Shown here: in pieces, positions 35,841-47,400 of the stretch
Numbering within the stretch: position 1 is the stretch's first letter
Layout of the letters: every line of letters starts with the position of its first letter
Assembly: GCA_022747635.1 (NCBI GenBank)
Contig: JAKTNV010000005.1
Span: forward strand, 87,005,969-87,069,968
Direction: 5' to 3'
DNA: 64,000 nucleotides
Source: Hetaerina americana
Taxonomy: Eukaryota > Arthropoda > Insecta > Odonata > Calopterygidae
The notes under the pieces: generated by a model
The model's database searches: none
The model's input: only the letters and a program-made list of their open reading frames with translations
Told to the model about the DNA's origin: nothing
Made by a program: the position numbers and the translations under genes

Positions 35841-37700
35841 ATAGGGAGAATGTTTCAAGAGAAGAGGACCAGGATGCTGGGTGGAATATGAAGGTGGAAA
35901 AAGGTTTGTAAATCTCCAGATATTTTAATCCTCCCTCCGCTCCCGAAACCTTCTATATCAAATATCATTCCCACACTTGCAAACCTTCCCTTCCCACACA
36001 ATCCCCCGCCTTCCCCTTCCATCCCGCGTCAGCGTAGGTCGGTGAATGAGCTGGATATCTGGTAAGGAGGCAGCATGTTTACATTGGAAATAGACCCTTG
36101 ACGTGGACGATTTCTTGCGTGGCTGTTTACATAGAAGCACTCGAATCACCATAGCCATAGTTTGCGTAACTGTAAACGATATAAAATTTATAAACATGGA
36201 TAATAATGGAGAATAATAATATGGAAATTCCCTAAGTTTCTTTCATCATCATAATTTCGATTACTGCTGAATTCATAAATAAGAATCTCCACGTTTCAAT
36301 CTTGTATCTAAGAGCGTCAACCTGGGAATAAGAACATTATTTGAGAAAATAAGATATTTATTGGCATAGAAATCGTCCAAGTCACATCCATAGCAACAAA
36401 AAGAAATTTCAAATAACTCCAGATATATGAGATGACGTGTTTCAGGTATAGCATTTTCTATGCATCTTCTTATTCCTCAGATGACGCCACCAGAAATTCC
36501 TAATACGATAGAACAAAGAATTTCGGGCCATAAGGATTTTCATAGTCGCAATTGTTTTCCAAGCCAAACAGATTCCGCTGAAAAAGACAGCCTAAGCTGA
36601 AATATTGCTTTTCATTCCATGATTTTTTATTATTTAAAAATGTATTCACAGTTCATTTGTTACTGACAGTAAGTTATTTACTTTTATATCTTCATCAGCT
36701 AGTTACACGTGAACTTTTACAATCACATTTACACCACAAGATATTGTGGATGGATTGGAATGGTTCAATATAACAATTTCAGATCGAATTGTATATAAAA
36801 TTAGACAATTTGTTAATTCGTTTCATTCTGATTTGGAGTCCATTAATAATTTGATTACTCACTAAGCAAATGAAATTTCCAAATGAGTCTTAGTTTACTC
36901 GTTATCTGTAATAATACTTTATTTATTTGTTCAATAACTTATCCGGGGATTGAGGGAAATACCATTTCAGAGGCTATATCGTTAATTTCGTGAAATGGAT
37001 GGTCCAGTTATTGATATTCCTTTTGCTTAATCTTCCAAGACGAGCAAAATGTAAATAAGTCCATATAATGTAATTATTTGAGGTGATTCAATTGATCCTG
37101 TCTAACTAAGAGGCAAAAATTCATGTTTAAAACCTTTTGGAAATTCACTGACGTACGAAAGGCCTACTATAATCCAATAATGTGTTAATTATGACTCCAT
37201 GCCATCTAGGGACGGACGAACGAACTAGTCTCTCCAGCTTGCGATTTTAACATCAATGTATCTCGCTTCTGCCGTACATGCCGTGAACATAATGGTGATT
37301 TATTTTTAATAGCCTGGGAATTTTTTGAATTTCAGGGATTGGTGCAAAATATCTTTAAGGATAGACAAAAATGTATATTTTATAAGGATTTAATAAAGTC
37401 ACGATCTTAAAACTTCAGCTATTCTAGAAACGCGCTAATCACAAAATTTTAATTCGGACGCATTTTAAAACAATTAAGTTAAATTAGCAATATTTTTGTC
37501 GATGCCAAATTTGAGTACGCTGAGCAGCGGAACTGAGAAGGTAAACACAAGCGTCAGTGTTGATGAGAAGATAGATGTTTCAGAATTCAGTGATGCTGAG
37601 AATAATGAACTTTAAAAACCATGGCGACGATATGTGGCAGGAGGGGTGTCGATAAAAAAACAATCTTTTGAACAAATGAATAAATTGCGAACCTGTTTTC
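35841..37700. other. Stretch with no recognised gene
   Basis: AT-rich single-copy-looking DNA; nothing recognised. Confidence 0.45.
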
Positions 37701-37776
37701 CGAATTACAACTGAGAAAAACAAAAAACCGAATTGTTCTTCTCTAAAATGATCGTCCAACAGTGCGCGCGGTTGGT

Positions 37777-37965
37777 GGCAACCTTCCCCGGAACGTTAAC
37801 ACGCGTCTTTCCCAAGGGCGCCGCACGTGGCGCCACCGTCCCCTCCGTAAATATGGCGAGCGTGCGCAATAGTTCAAGGTCGAAAGGCACGCCGGGGTAG
37901 ACGGGCGCACCCTTGGCGGGAGTCCCGTGCGCGGCAGGGGCAAGGTCGCCCGCGGTTGAGCCCTG
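37777..37965 (-). CDS. Possible exon of an unrecognised gene
   Basis: A strikingly GC-rich open stretch in AT-rich DNA. On the minus strand it follows an acceptor-like TTTCCCCAG at about 37966 and reads GSTAGDLAPAAHGTPAKGAP, then YPGVPFDLELLRTLAIFTEG, then VAPRAAPLGKTRVNVPGK. Third codon positions are GC-biased, as in the GLYAT-like exons. The donor is weak (AAG/GTTGCC) and I know no homologue, so this may be chance. Confidence 0.25.
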
Positions 37966-38039
37966 GGGAAACCCTGAGAACCGATGCGTAGGACTGCAAG
38001 AGAACGAAGACACCAGCCAATAGAGCAACAAAGAGGAGA

Positions 38040-38715
38040 AAACTTGGATAACTCTGCATTGGAGGCTAAATCATCCTGGGGGTCAGACAACACTAACTCG
38101 TCAGGGAATTTGAGTATTTGTGACTGGTCTCTTAGGAGATTTAGGCTGGGAGCCACTTGAAATACGAAGAGGACAAGCGACACTTAAAGACTTTTATAAA
38201 GGATTAGAACGAACAAGTTTAACAGTGACACTAAAGGAATTATGACCTTAAACTATTTAGGTATATCAGACCACAAAGTTAAGATAATGGAGATAGATTC
38301 TAGTACAGATAGATACAAATACTCATTCTTTCCCCGAACAATCAAAAATCATTATATTAATAAACCAAAGTCACTTTAGAAATATTAAAAACATTGAATT
38401 TACCAGTTGGAGCAAAATAAAACATTGCAAAGACATCAGGTATGTTTGCAGGTGCATTTGAAACGAACAAGTTACTAGTTTTAGTGTTTGCATGTGTTAG
38501 GGGTGTAAGTGTTCTTGCACGAATGTACACCATGTTTTGTTTGCGCTTGGTATAAATTTGTGGCTTTTGCATGCGGTATTATTTTATTTCTTAATTACTT
38601 GGTATAAATTTGTGGCTTTTGCATGCGGTATTATTTTATTTCTTAATTACGACTGGTGTCCTAACACCCCCCGCCACACGCCCTTGCGGCGGCTTGCGGG
38701 GTATTAAGTAGATGT
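38040..38715 (+). mobile_element. Jockey/CR1-type LINE 3' end
   Basis: Frames give LGDLGWEPLEIRRGQATLK, then LNYLGISDHKVKIMEI, then DRYKYSFFPRTIKNHYINK, matching the 15090 copy. The 3' UTR ends CCCGCCACACGCCCTTG and AGATGTAGAAGTA. A 52-bp tandem duplication (38547..38650) lies in the UTR. Confidence 0.75.
38547..38650. repeat. Perfect 52-bp tandem duplication
   Basis: The unit starting TTGGTATAAATTTGTGGC and ending TTTCTTAATTAC occurs twice head to tail without a mismatch. Confidence 0.95.
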
Positions 38716-39149
38716 AGAAGTAACTATTTAGACCCTCCTTGATAACAACTTTAAAAAGAAAACAGTAATGGAAGGCGATCCTTCGCAAAAAGGACCCTTC
38801 TCATCTACTTTCTTCACATACAACAGCACTGGGCTATTCTCATGTGACTCCTTGTGGAGTATCTGCGCTGTGCAGATATTGAACATCTAAGTCCATAGAC
38901 ATCTATCAACTTCAATAGAGAAGACAGTTACACGCTTTCCAGAGCCTGGAAACGTGTCTTCAACCGCGTCAGTACACAAGCAGACTGTCAAAAAATTGAC
39001 CAATTAGAGATCACCCGAGAGTTCTTTAAATTAATTGACCAATCAGAGAGCATCTGAACGGAGGTATCAAAGACGGACAAAAACCAGCACCAACATTCCC
39101 GGAAGTCTTGGATCTTCAATATTCTCATGGTCCTTTTATTTAATTTGTT

Positions 39150-39345
39150 TTATTTATTTATTTTAGTACCCTTCAAGCCACCGTTAGAGTATATGGCAGG
39201 GGGTGAATAAAAACGGACTAATTTTGACCCGAATACCACCCTACCGCACTCGAACGATGCTATGCTGATCTCTTATCGTTCGTGGAAAATATGCCATCTT
39301 AAATCTATCTGTTTTAGACTTGTTGCAGACCCTTTCCAGTATCCT
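39150..39345 (-). mobile_element. Jockey/CR1-type LINE 3' fragment
   Basis: The complement of CACCCCCTGCCATATAC and of a short stretch with AACGATAAGAGATCAGCAT matches the 3' coding and UTR segment at 16640..16800. Confidence 0.55.
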
Positions 39346-39499
39346 GGAGGCTATTATCTTAAATTATTTTAAAAATAGGTCGGCCTCTATGGCCGGCCAG
39401 TTGACGGGATGTACTTCATATGGGAAAATATTAAAAAATTCAAAATAGTTTAGAAAGTTATCTCTATTTTATTTAAGCCCTTATTTTTTCTCTCCCCAT

Positions 39500-39850
39500 G
39501 GACTACAACTTTGACGAGTTTGAAGGAGGAAAACCAAGGCACTGTGGGGAAGAAGAGGGAATTGTTGGAAGAGATCGTAAGGAGGCAGAAAGAATGGATG
39601 CAAGGCACATTGATTGGCCGAGGGATGTTGAAGACTGTGACAGAGGGGAGAATGTTAGAAAAACGAGGAAGTGATTGGAATAGGATTGGGATGTTGGACA
39701 GGATGAAGGGAGGAAGGAATGAAGAAGAGGGGCTTTGTATAGTAGTGTGTTTGGTTTTGTTTTATCAGGAGAGACAAGGGAATTATCACCGCACGGTTTT
39801 TTAGCTTGTGTCCATCAAAAACCTACCTTTATCCTGTAAGCAGCAGTAGT
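39500..39850 (+). mobile_element. RTE-like LINE fragment (post-RT)
   Basis: An open frame reads GKKRELLEEIVRRQKEWMQG, then MLKTVTEGRMLEKRG and RIGMLDRMKGGRNEE. The 3' flank has GTGTCCATCAAAAACCTACC, also found after the fragments at 43195 and 35265. Confidence 0.75.
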
Positions 39851-40554
39851 TAACATTACCCTCATTATCCTTAATATTTCGCATTTTTTACTGGAGACTT
39901 AAGATTTAATCAAAACTTCGTTTCGATAATGCATACCTGGAATGGAATCACCTCCTGCCGGACACCCTAGTTTGGTGGTTTACATTGTCCTTTGTAGAAT
40001 TAGACGTCACGTTTCTGTGCAAATGCGCTCAAAAACTCTGCAGGAAATCCTGGAAACATAAGTTTTTCCCGGATATGACTTTGATGCGGGGGTTGGTACC
40101 TTTGCAACCAGTAACGTCTGACGCCCTGGCCCCTCGGCACCGGCGTTATTGGCCTGAATACTGGTAGTAGGAGTAGGCGCCGGTTAATTTCCTTTCCCTA
40201 ATTACACACCATGCTAAAGGGATTACTTTTGGCTCATATGATGACGTACTCAAGTGCAAGTGTGTCCCTGTTCTTCGCCATTTCCGCATGGATTCTCGTC
40301 TCCTCATCGATTTGATTCGACCCACTAAATGCCTGAGCTAGGATGCTCATACATGTACTCTGGGGGCATGCCACCCAGGGTATTGCGAACGGGATGGAGG
40401 GTAGTCAATTAATTAAACAGCGCGCCCGTGAGAGGGTGAAACTTAAACTAGGGAAATAAACATACAAGAATAGGGTGGGGAGGAAAAATTGATGAACGCC
40501 GCGAAAAGTTAAAAATGAAATGAGTATAAAAAAAATAAAAAAACAAGTCGGGAG

Positions 40555-40990
40555 TGATTGCAGAGCGCATGACTTCTCCGTTCAAAAGGAGGAGGGGGGG
40601 GAGGAGGGAGAGAAGGAAGGGAAGGAGAGAAGGAAGGGAAGGAGAACGGGGGGAAACGGGTGTTGCAGAGATGGAGGATGACTCTGACGGAAGGATGTCG
40701 AGGGATGGGAGGGTAAAGGGAAGGGAGTGGGGTTGTGAGTGGAGGTCCCCTGTGGGGCTGGGAAGGGGGGGTGGTAGGAACGGCGTCGGTCTTCCATGAG
40801 GATTTGAGAGAGGGAGAGGAACTCGTGGTTGCTGCCTTGGTGCAGTCGTTCGAGGGTCGCCGTGAAGGAGGAGAGAGGCAGGCGGGGTGGTAGGGGAGGA
40901 GAGAAGATGCACAGGGGGTACGGGCTGGAGGAAGGCAGGGGGGAGGGGGTCGGAGTCAGTGAGGGCGGAGGGTGGCGGAACGGCTCAGGC
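40555..40990. repeat. Homopurine-biased G/A tract
   Basis: The plus strand is mostly G and A for over 400 bp. ORFs across it are Gly/Arg or Pro/Ser artefacts. Confidence 0.6.
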
Positions 40991-41147
40991 TGGCGCATCA
41001 GCCTTCGCCTTCTGTCCCCGTTGGCACGACGCCAAGATTTCAACTGGATGCGGCGAAGCAGAGAGAGAGGACCGATATGAAAATATGTGCGTATATACAC
41101 ACATATTTATATATATAAATATGTGTATAAGTATGTATGTATGTGTG

Positions 41148-41152
41148 TGTGC

Positions 41153-41243
<91 letters not shown>

Positions 41244-41245
41244 AA
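41148..41245. repeat. (GT)n(TA)n(CA)n compound microsatellite
   Basis: GTGTGTGTGC, about 37 TA units, then CACACACACACA. The whole is close to a palindrome. Confidence 0.95.
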
Positions 41246-41599
41246 CATGCACAAAAGGCAGTTTAAGGGGGATGGGGGTGGAATAGTCGACGAAATTCCT
41301 TCAGGAGGACGGGGTGGGCCGTGGGAGGGGAAGGGAAGCCGTGATGAAGTTTTAGGGTTCAAGGTGATGGAGAGGTAATGGAGCGAGGGATAAATAAACA
41401 GCAAATGAATGGCAACTTGCTTCGGGTGACTTTGACCCTCCGCCACGGTGATTCCTGTCGTTATAAATGCAGCAGGAAATCTCTCCAAACTAATTTGCAC
41501 ATGGCGTATCTCGTATACCGTTATTTAATATTATATTACCAGATTTGTGTCGTTTTTACGGTAGGATTGTGATCAACACAGACTGAATACATCTGCATT

Positions 41600-41985
41600 C
41601 CTTTGCCTCTTTCAGCTAGAGCAAATCTGACATCCCCTAGCTACAATAAACCTTTGTTCAATTTTGTTCAGCATTAATCCTACCTCCCTTCGTTACATCC
41701 CTGTCCCTTTTCTCCCCCCTTCCAACACGTCCTCTACATAACACTCTTTAACATCCCATCGTCAATCAAAATGCTTCGCATCCACCTTTCTCCCGTTTTC
41801 CTTTGGATTTCTCCCAACAACCCCTCTCTCCCACTTTCATCACGTATAATACTGCCGCGTTTGATTTTCTATCGGTCCATTTTTCGTTGCACACACTATT
41901 CCAATATTTGCAAACCTTTGGTCGCCTGGCCAACTATAAAGTTTGATCATCCGCAAACCTAACTGATTCAATGAATCCCGTACCA
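41600..41985 (-). mobile_element. RTE-like LINE fragment with internal deletion
   Basis: The plus strand holds CGCATCCACCTTTCTCC and AACAACCCCTCTCTCCC, the complement of the ..EKW.KGV and EERGLLGE region. It then jumps to ATCATCCGCAAACCTAACTG, the complement of the FADDQAL region. So the middle is missing. Confidence 0.65.
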
Positions 41986-42379
41986 ACTAACCATTATAAA
42001 TATTTATAAGATTTAATGCTCGGCACTATTAATATTATCATATAAAAAGTAGAGTAACATAGTTCTAAACCCTTAGAATTAATATGACACTCTGGGTTTT
42101 ACTGCCTGTGTATGTTTTACGGTAGTTTAAAGTGGACTTCGACGAAAGAAATTTACGTGGATTTCATTTTTACAGAAACGCAGAAGCATAAAAATGTTAC
42201 CAAGTGTTTTTTTTGAAAATTAATGAAAAAATTCATTTTTCTGAAGAAATAAGAACGCAAAGCTATAAGTTACCAACAAACTGCGACCTAACTACATTAC
42301 AGAATAAGAAAAAATATTAATTATTCTGGAGCTGTGTGCATTTACAAAAATAAAGTCTACATAGTGCTCAGTTAGTCTG

Positions 42380-43230
42380 TTAAAATATTGGATTTCCTAA
42401 ATAGCGACCATTATAATTTTCAAAGAGCAATTGATGATGAAACTGTACATGTCTCAGACTGCTCATGTGCGAGTGGGAGACGGAGAGTTCGGATGGGTAG
42501 TGTTGGGAAGAGATGTAAGGCAAGGTTGCCTATTATTATCACTGGTGCTGTTCAATGTACATGTGGAGGAAATGCTTAAAGAGACATGGGAAGAACTGGA
42601 GATAGGAGTGAAAGTGGGCGGAGAATTCGTAAAATCAGTTAGGTTCGCTGATGACCAAGCTTTGGTTTGTCAGTCAGCCAAGGGGTTGCAAGCATTGCTT
42701 AGTGAAATGGAAATTCAGTGCGACAGATATGAGATGAGAATCAATATTAATAAAACAAAGTTTATGCGATTTTCGAGAAAGAAAATGGCTAAGCTAAACA
42801 TTAAAATAGGAAGTGAACAAGTGAAACAGTTGACCTATCTTGGCAATGTTTCAGACCAAGACGTTAATAGTATTTTGTATATAAGGAGAAGGACTTAAGG
42901 AGATTTTCATAAGGAGAAGAAATTAAATGGTGAGAATGTTGAGCAATAATATTCATAAAAACAAAAGAAAGCAAGAAAGGTGGATGAAGAATATTTTGAT
43001 TGACTTTGTGATGCTAAAAAGCGTTACATAGGGGGGAAGTCGTTTGACAAGCGAGAAAGGTGTAAAAATAGCAGAGATATGTTGGACGGAGTGAAGAGAG
43101 GAAGGAAGTATATGGAATTGAGGGAAATTTTTACTTTAGTGTGGGGGTCAGGTTGCGCCTGGTTGAACGAGGTCTAGAAATATAGCCATTTTCGGTCTGT
43201 GTCCATCAAAAACTACCCTAGACGTTAGAA
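42380..43230 (+). mobile_element. RTE-like LINE fragment with reverse transcriptase motifs
   Basis: An open frame (42431..42898) reads HVRVGDGEFGWVVLGRDVRQ, a GC-LLLSLVLFN stretch, then VKSVRFADDQALVCQSAKG, then MRININKTKFMRFSRK and KQLTYLGNV. FADD is the RT catalytic box. After a deletion, C-terminal pieces follow to 43140, and the 3' flank GTGTCCATCAAAAACTACC ends it. Confidence 0.8.
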
Positions 43231-43924
43231 CATCATTTATTATGCATTAAAATTTACTGGCAATACAATTACACCGTTCAGTGTTTATTCTTTCCCATTA
43301 TCTTTCTTCCGTCATTTAAAAAGTCTTAAGCATCCCATACCTTAAATTCAAAATAGGCCCTTTCTCTGCCAAATCCGTTGTTGCTTTCGCTATCATGGAG
43401 AAGCATTCTTAAAGTATTGTTTTTATGTAGGCCAGTCTTCCTCGTTCCAGGGTGTGGGTAAATTTGCCATAAACCCCGTCGTATTTCTCTATTCCTATTA
43501 CAGTTACTGAAATCAGCCCTGAAATCTGGATGTTCAATGCGAACTGAGTGCTAAGACTCGGATGAATCCAAGCATAAAATCCAGCTCTCCTTCAATCGAG
43601 CATCAATTTAAGCGCATGCGCAAAAGCTTTTGCTTTTATTGTGTCCACGGCCTTGTTTACCCTTTGATTGAAAAGAATATTATCGTAGTCCTTATGTGAG
43701 ATATTTCATTCATGGCTCCCATAAGAAAACCGCTGACGTATTACGGGTAATGTTAATTGCCGAATGATTAAAACTGCGAAGATAAAAAAGAGAATTTTTG
43801 ACAAATTATTCGATTTTTCAAAGATACATGCATATCCATATGTAATATATGCGTATATATACATAATATAATAAATATTATATTTATGTATAAATAAATT
43901 TAGATTGAAACATTTATTCAAAGA
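43231..43924. other. Stretch with no recognised gene
   Basis: AT-rich; nothing recognised. Confidence 0.4.
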
Positions 43925-44003
43925 AACATAGTTAAAGGACACTCACACATAATAGTTAACGTTTCGACAGTACGGCCGTGATCTTCAGAATCTGTGTCCT
44001 ATC
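43925..44003 (-). repeat. Hammerhead-like module
   Basis: Minus strand: AGGACACAGATT, CTGAAGA, hairpin-forming ACGGCCGTACTGT, GAAA, CGTTAAC, then GTGTGAGTGTCCTTT and TATGTTTCT. AGGACAC upstream can pair with GTGTCCT downstream. The element inserted here ends only about 40 bp from the mariner at 44046. Confidence 0.45.
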
Positions 44004-44045
44004 TCTATGTCTGTGTACAGATGTTTTAATCAAAGTTTTTATATA

Positions 44046-45375
44046 CTACCTTGATCAAAAAGTTCCCGGAATAACCACCGTGTGGCGCTCCCATCGTTCC
44101 GATTTGAGTTCTGTTTTTTTTGTTAAATTGGTACATCTGTTGTTGATATTCCCTTTAAATCTTAGTGTCATAACTTGACATTTGCAAAAGTTACGGTCGG
44201 TTTTCGGTATGTCCATCAGTGCTTCCTGCGATTTTTCCATTACTTCCTCTCGGCTGCTAAAACGCGTTCCCCGTAATGGTTTTTTAACTCGATTGAACAG
44301 AAAGAAGTCACAGGGAGCCAAATCAGGTGAATTCGGTGGCTGTTGGATGGTATTTGTTGCATTTTTCGTCAAAAAATTACGAATAATGATAGCACTGTGC
44401 GACGGTGCGTTATCATGGTGCAAAATCGACGAGTTTTCTGCCCACATTTCTGGTCTCTTTCGGCGAATTGCTTCACGCAAACGTCTCATAACGCCCAAAT
44501 AATACTCTTTGTTTACTGTCTGGCCTTCTGGCAAAAATTCATGATGCACTACACCGTTGTAATCCATGAAAACCGTCAGCATTGCCTTCTTTTTTGACTG
44601 AAAACGACGTGGTTTTTTTGGTCTCGGCTCATTTGGTGAACGCCATTCACTTGCCTGATGTCTGGATTGCGTGTCGTACTCATAAACCCACGTCTCGTCT
44701 CCAGTAATGATCCTTTTGATGAATGTGGGATCGGATTCAGCCTCGCAAATCATGTCTTTTGCGACGTCAACACGGTCTCTTTTTTGCATGAAATTGAGGT
44801 CTTTTGGCACCAACTTTGCTGCTACACGACGGAAACCCAAATCATTAACCACAATGTCTTGGGCGGATCCATAGGCAATGTTCAAGTCCTCCGCTATTTC
44901 TCTGATGGTTAATTTGCGGTTATTGACCAACATTTCTTTTACTTTATCAATTTTTTCACCGACTTTCGATGTCGATGGTCTGCCACTGCGTTCATCATCT
45001 TCGATTGACTCACGACCACTTCTGAACCGCTCGTGCCACTGGTAAACGACCGTTTTTTTTAGAGAATCGTTGCCGAAACACTTTTCCAACATTTCCAACG
45101 TCCGTGCGCCACTAAATCCGTTTTTTACGCAAAATTTAATACAAGTTCGTTGTTGCAAATTTAAATCCATTTCTGAAATTGTAAAAAATCGCCAACACAC
45201 ACAGAGATAGATGTACTCTTGGCTACGTAACTTTTGCAAATGTCAAGTTATGACACTAAGATTTAAAGGGAATATCAACAACAGATGTACCAATTTAACA
45301 AAAAAAACAGAACTCAAATCGGAACGATGGGAGCGCCACACGGTGGTTATTCCGGGAACTTTTTGTTCAAGGTAG
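44046..45375 (-). mobile_element. Mariner with 150-bp terminal inverted repeats and open transposase frame
   Basis: 1330 bp between TA dinucleotides (44044-44045 and 45376-45377). The left repeat 44046..44195 and right repeat 45226..45375 appear to differ at one position only. They start CTACCTTGA and include AAAAAGTTCCCGGAATAACC. Such long repeats are unusual for mariner, whose termini are about 30 bp. Near-identity of the arms and an unbroken ORF point to a recent insertion. Confidence 0.93.
44055..45170 (-). CDS. Mariner transposase (DD34D), probably full catalytic core
   Basis: Cut-and-paste transposase acting on its own terminal repeats. I choose the ATG at 45170 (MDLNLQQRTCIKFCVKNG) over the in-frame ATG at 45239, which lies in the terminal repeat and adds 23 residues unlike the family. 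That gives about 371 residues against the usual 345. Helix-turn-helix region: VYQWHERFRSGRE, DDERSGRPSTS. Catalytic triad: ITGDETWVYEYD, then LTVFMDYNGVVHHEF, then ILHHDNAPSHSA followed 34 residues later by the Asp of LAPCDFFLF. The last 46 or so residues, to the stop at 44055, are read through the terminal repeat and do not look like the normal mariner C-terminus (a Trp/Cys pattern ending GDY.E). No stop or frameshift interrupts it. Confidence 0.9.
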   Translation of the reverse strand: MDLNLQQRTCIKFCVKNGFSGARTLEMLEKCFGNDSLKKTVVYQWHERFRSGRESIEDDERSGRPSTSKVGEKIDKVKEMLVNNRKLTIREIAEDLNIAYGSAQDIVVNDLGFRRVAAKLVPKDLNFMQKRDRVDVAKDMICEAESDPTFIKRIITGDETWVYEYDTQSRHQASEWRSPNEPRPKKPRRFQSKKKAMLTVFMDYNGVVHHEFLPEGQTVNKEYYLGVMRRLREAIRRKRPEMWAENSSILHHDNAPSHSAIIIRNFLTKNATNTIQQPPNSPDLAPCDFFLFNRVKKPLRGTRFSSREEVMEKSQEALMDIPKTDRNFCKCQVMTLRFKGNINNRCTNLTKKTELKSERWERHTVVIPGTF

Positions 45376-45377
45376 TA

Positions 45378-46144
45378 TTTGAGTCATCGTTGAAGAGCGT
45401 TCTTTTTAAAATATTATATATACACATACATACATATAATGATCGGAATTATTATGTGCAATATTAAATATTGAAAATCTCAAAATTGTAAATACCTAAA
45501 ATAACAAAACATAGTTTGAAAACGACGAAACGTGGCTACTGTAAGAAATATTAAGTTCTGATCACTATCGCTATTATACCCGATTTCATGCCCCCTAATT
45601 TTATTCAAAAGCAATCCTTTAAATCCTTTTACAATTAATATTCCTCTTTTCCCAAATATCATTCCCCTTACTTTCATTTTGGATAAATGAAGAAATCTAC
45701 CCAATTATTTACGACTAGCTGTCATCGTGGATTCGTTTGTTTTTATGTCTGGTCGAATTATTTTCGCGTTTAAAGCCTCACTTCCCTCGTCACATTATCA
45801 TCAATCTCTTCACTCTTAACGAGTGTAACATCGAGCGATTTTAAGCCAGTGCATTAACTTTTTTTGATCTCGTATCTCTATTCTGCGTTTAGAGTCGTAG
45901 TTATTCATATGGTAAGTCGAGCAGCAATGAAAACGGATAAGAGATAAGGAAGAAAAGAAATGAGGGGATGGTGGCTCTTTGGACCTCCAGCCACTCCTTT
46001 CCCCATCACATATTCTCTCCGCTATTTCTCCGGGTATTCTGCGGATGACGGCTTATCCTTCGAAAGGTCAGCCATGTTTGTTAATGTACTTACTTTGTGT
46101 TTCTATGCGAGTTTAGTTGCGTTTTTAATCAGATTTTCTTTGGG
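45378..46144. other. Stretch with no recognised gene
   Basis: AT-rich; nothing recognised. Confidence 0.4.
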
Positions 46145-46146
46145 TT

Positions 46147-46182
46147 CAGGGATATATTTATCCTGTCGCTGGAGTACGATGC

Positions 46183-46224
<42 letters not shown>

Positions 46225-46263
46225 CAACACACTCCAGCGGCAGCATAAACATAAACATATCCC
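46147..46263. repeat. Inverted repeat enclosing a (TA)n microsatellite
   Basis: AGGGATATATTTATCCTG and TCGCTGGAGT on the left are mirrored by ACTCCAGCGGCAGC and AACATATCCCT on the right of about 22 TA units. Confidence 0.75.
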
Positions 46264-46419
46264 TAGACCAACGACCCAGCAAGTCAAAGATACAAACGTG
46301 GTTCGAGTCCCGAAACTTTTTTACGCTTGTGATCTGCTCGATTCCAACTCATATTGCAGATGCAAAATTACAAGCGGTGCCACTTCCGGCCGGACATCGC
46401 AGACAAATGGCAGTTGACT

Positions 46420-46560
46420 TTTACAATCATTAGCAGTACCAGAATAACGATATACTTTATATCTCCAGATATCAGCAAATACGTTATCAAAGCCTACTGC
46501 CTTACCAAAATTTAGCTCATGGTGAACATTCTTCAATTCTCTCTTCCAGATTGGCTGGCC
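46420..46560 (-). mobile_element. RTE-like LINE fragment (RT N-terminal motif)
   Basis: The minus-strand peptide KNVHHELNFGKAVGFDNVFA, then DIWRY, fits the RT motif NGKAVG.D.I.AE.W. Isolated fragment. Confidence 0.55.
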
Positions 46561-46600
46561 AATTTCTGTTTTTGCCTTTTCTATGCTTTAAATAGTATTT

Positions 46601-46601
<1 letters not shown>

Positions 46602-46670
<69 letters not shown>
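46602..46670. repeat. (TA)n microsatellite
   Basis: About 34 TA units. Confidence 0.95.
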
Positions 46671-46672
<2 letters not shown>

Positions 46673-46914
46673 GCCGCCATGGCACAACCCTTACATGCAT
46701 TCTCTTCAACCACCACCAACTTCCTCATTTTCTGCAAAAAGAATTCCCCTTATGTTTTGAATCACCGCGGCTCTATTTCGCGGCTAGTCTCGAAGGCCTT
46801 ACTTTTCCGATTGGCTAGCTCTTGCTGTCGTATCTGTGAACATTCTTCAATTTCCAATATCCATGCTGATTTGATGACTCAGTTTTATTTGCTGATAATG
46901 AAACTTTAGCTATA

Positions 46915-47400
46915 CAGTCAAGCCGTTATGCTTATTGCTGAGAGCATTGGAAAATCAGTGTAATGGATGTTGGATGAGAATCAATGTAAAAAAACAAAGG
47001 TTGTTTGGTTTACGAGAAAGATAGAGGCTAAGTTAAACCTTTATGCACGAGGGCAAAGACTGGAATAAATGGAACAGTTCACGTGCATCGGAAGGGTTTT
47101 GGACCAAAATGGTCAAAAGTAGTAGGGACGTAAGGAAGAGAATTGCACTACGTAAAGTAGCTTTCACAATTGTTGACACAAATGTTGGGTTAAGATGTTA
47201 AGAATAGACTTGTGAAAATTTTGATATAGTGGGTGTTAATGTGTAGCGCAGAAATGTGGTCATTGAAGTAGGATGAGAGGCGTAGATTGGAGGCTTTTGA
47301 AATGTGGTTGCGGAGAATGATGGAGGTGAAATGGACAGAAAAGAAAACAAATGAGGAGGTTTCTGGGTATGGTGGGGGAAGAGAGATGGGAGAAATCATT
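46915..47400 (+). mobile_element. RTE-like LINE fragment (RT end to post-RT)
   Basis: TGGATGAGAATCAATGT, CAAAGACTGGAATAAATGGA, TGTGGTCATTGAAGTAGGAT and GAGGCTTTTGAAATGTGG follow the order of the 61078 copy. Multiple stops and frameshifts. Confidence 0.75.

Noticed and set aside
40448..41100. Pro/Ser-rich minus-strand ORFs of 154-172 codons
   Set aside because: Translation of a homopurine tract; no splice or domain evidence.
44055..45239. ATG at 45239 as the mariner transposase start
   Set aside because: It lies inside the terminal inverted repeat and adds 23 residues unlike the family. The ATG at 45170 gives the usual N-terminus.
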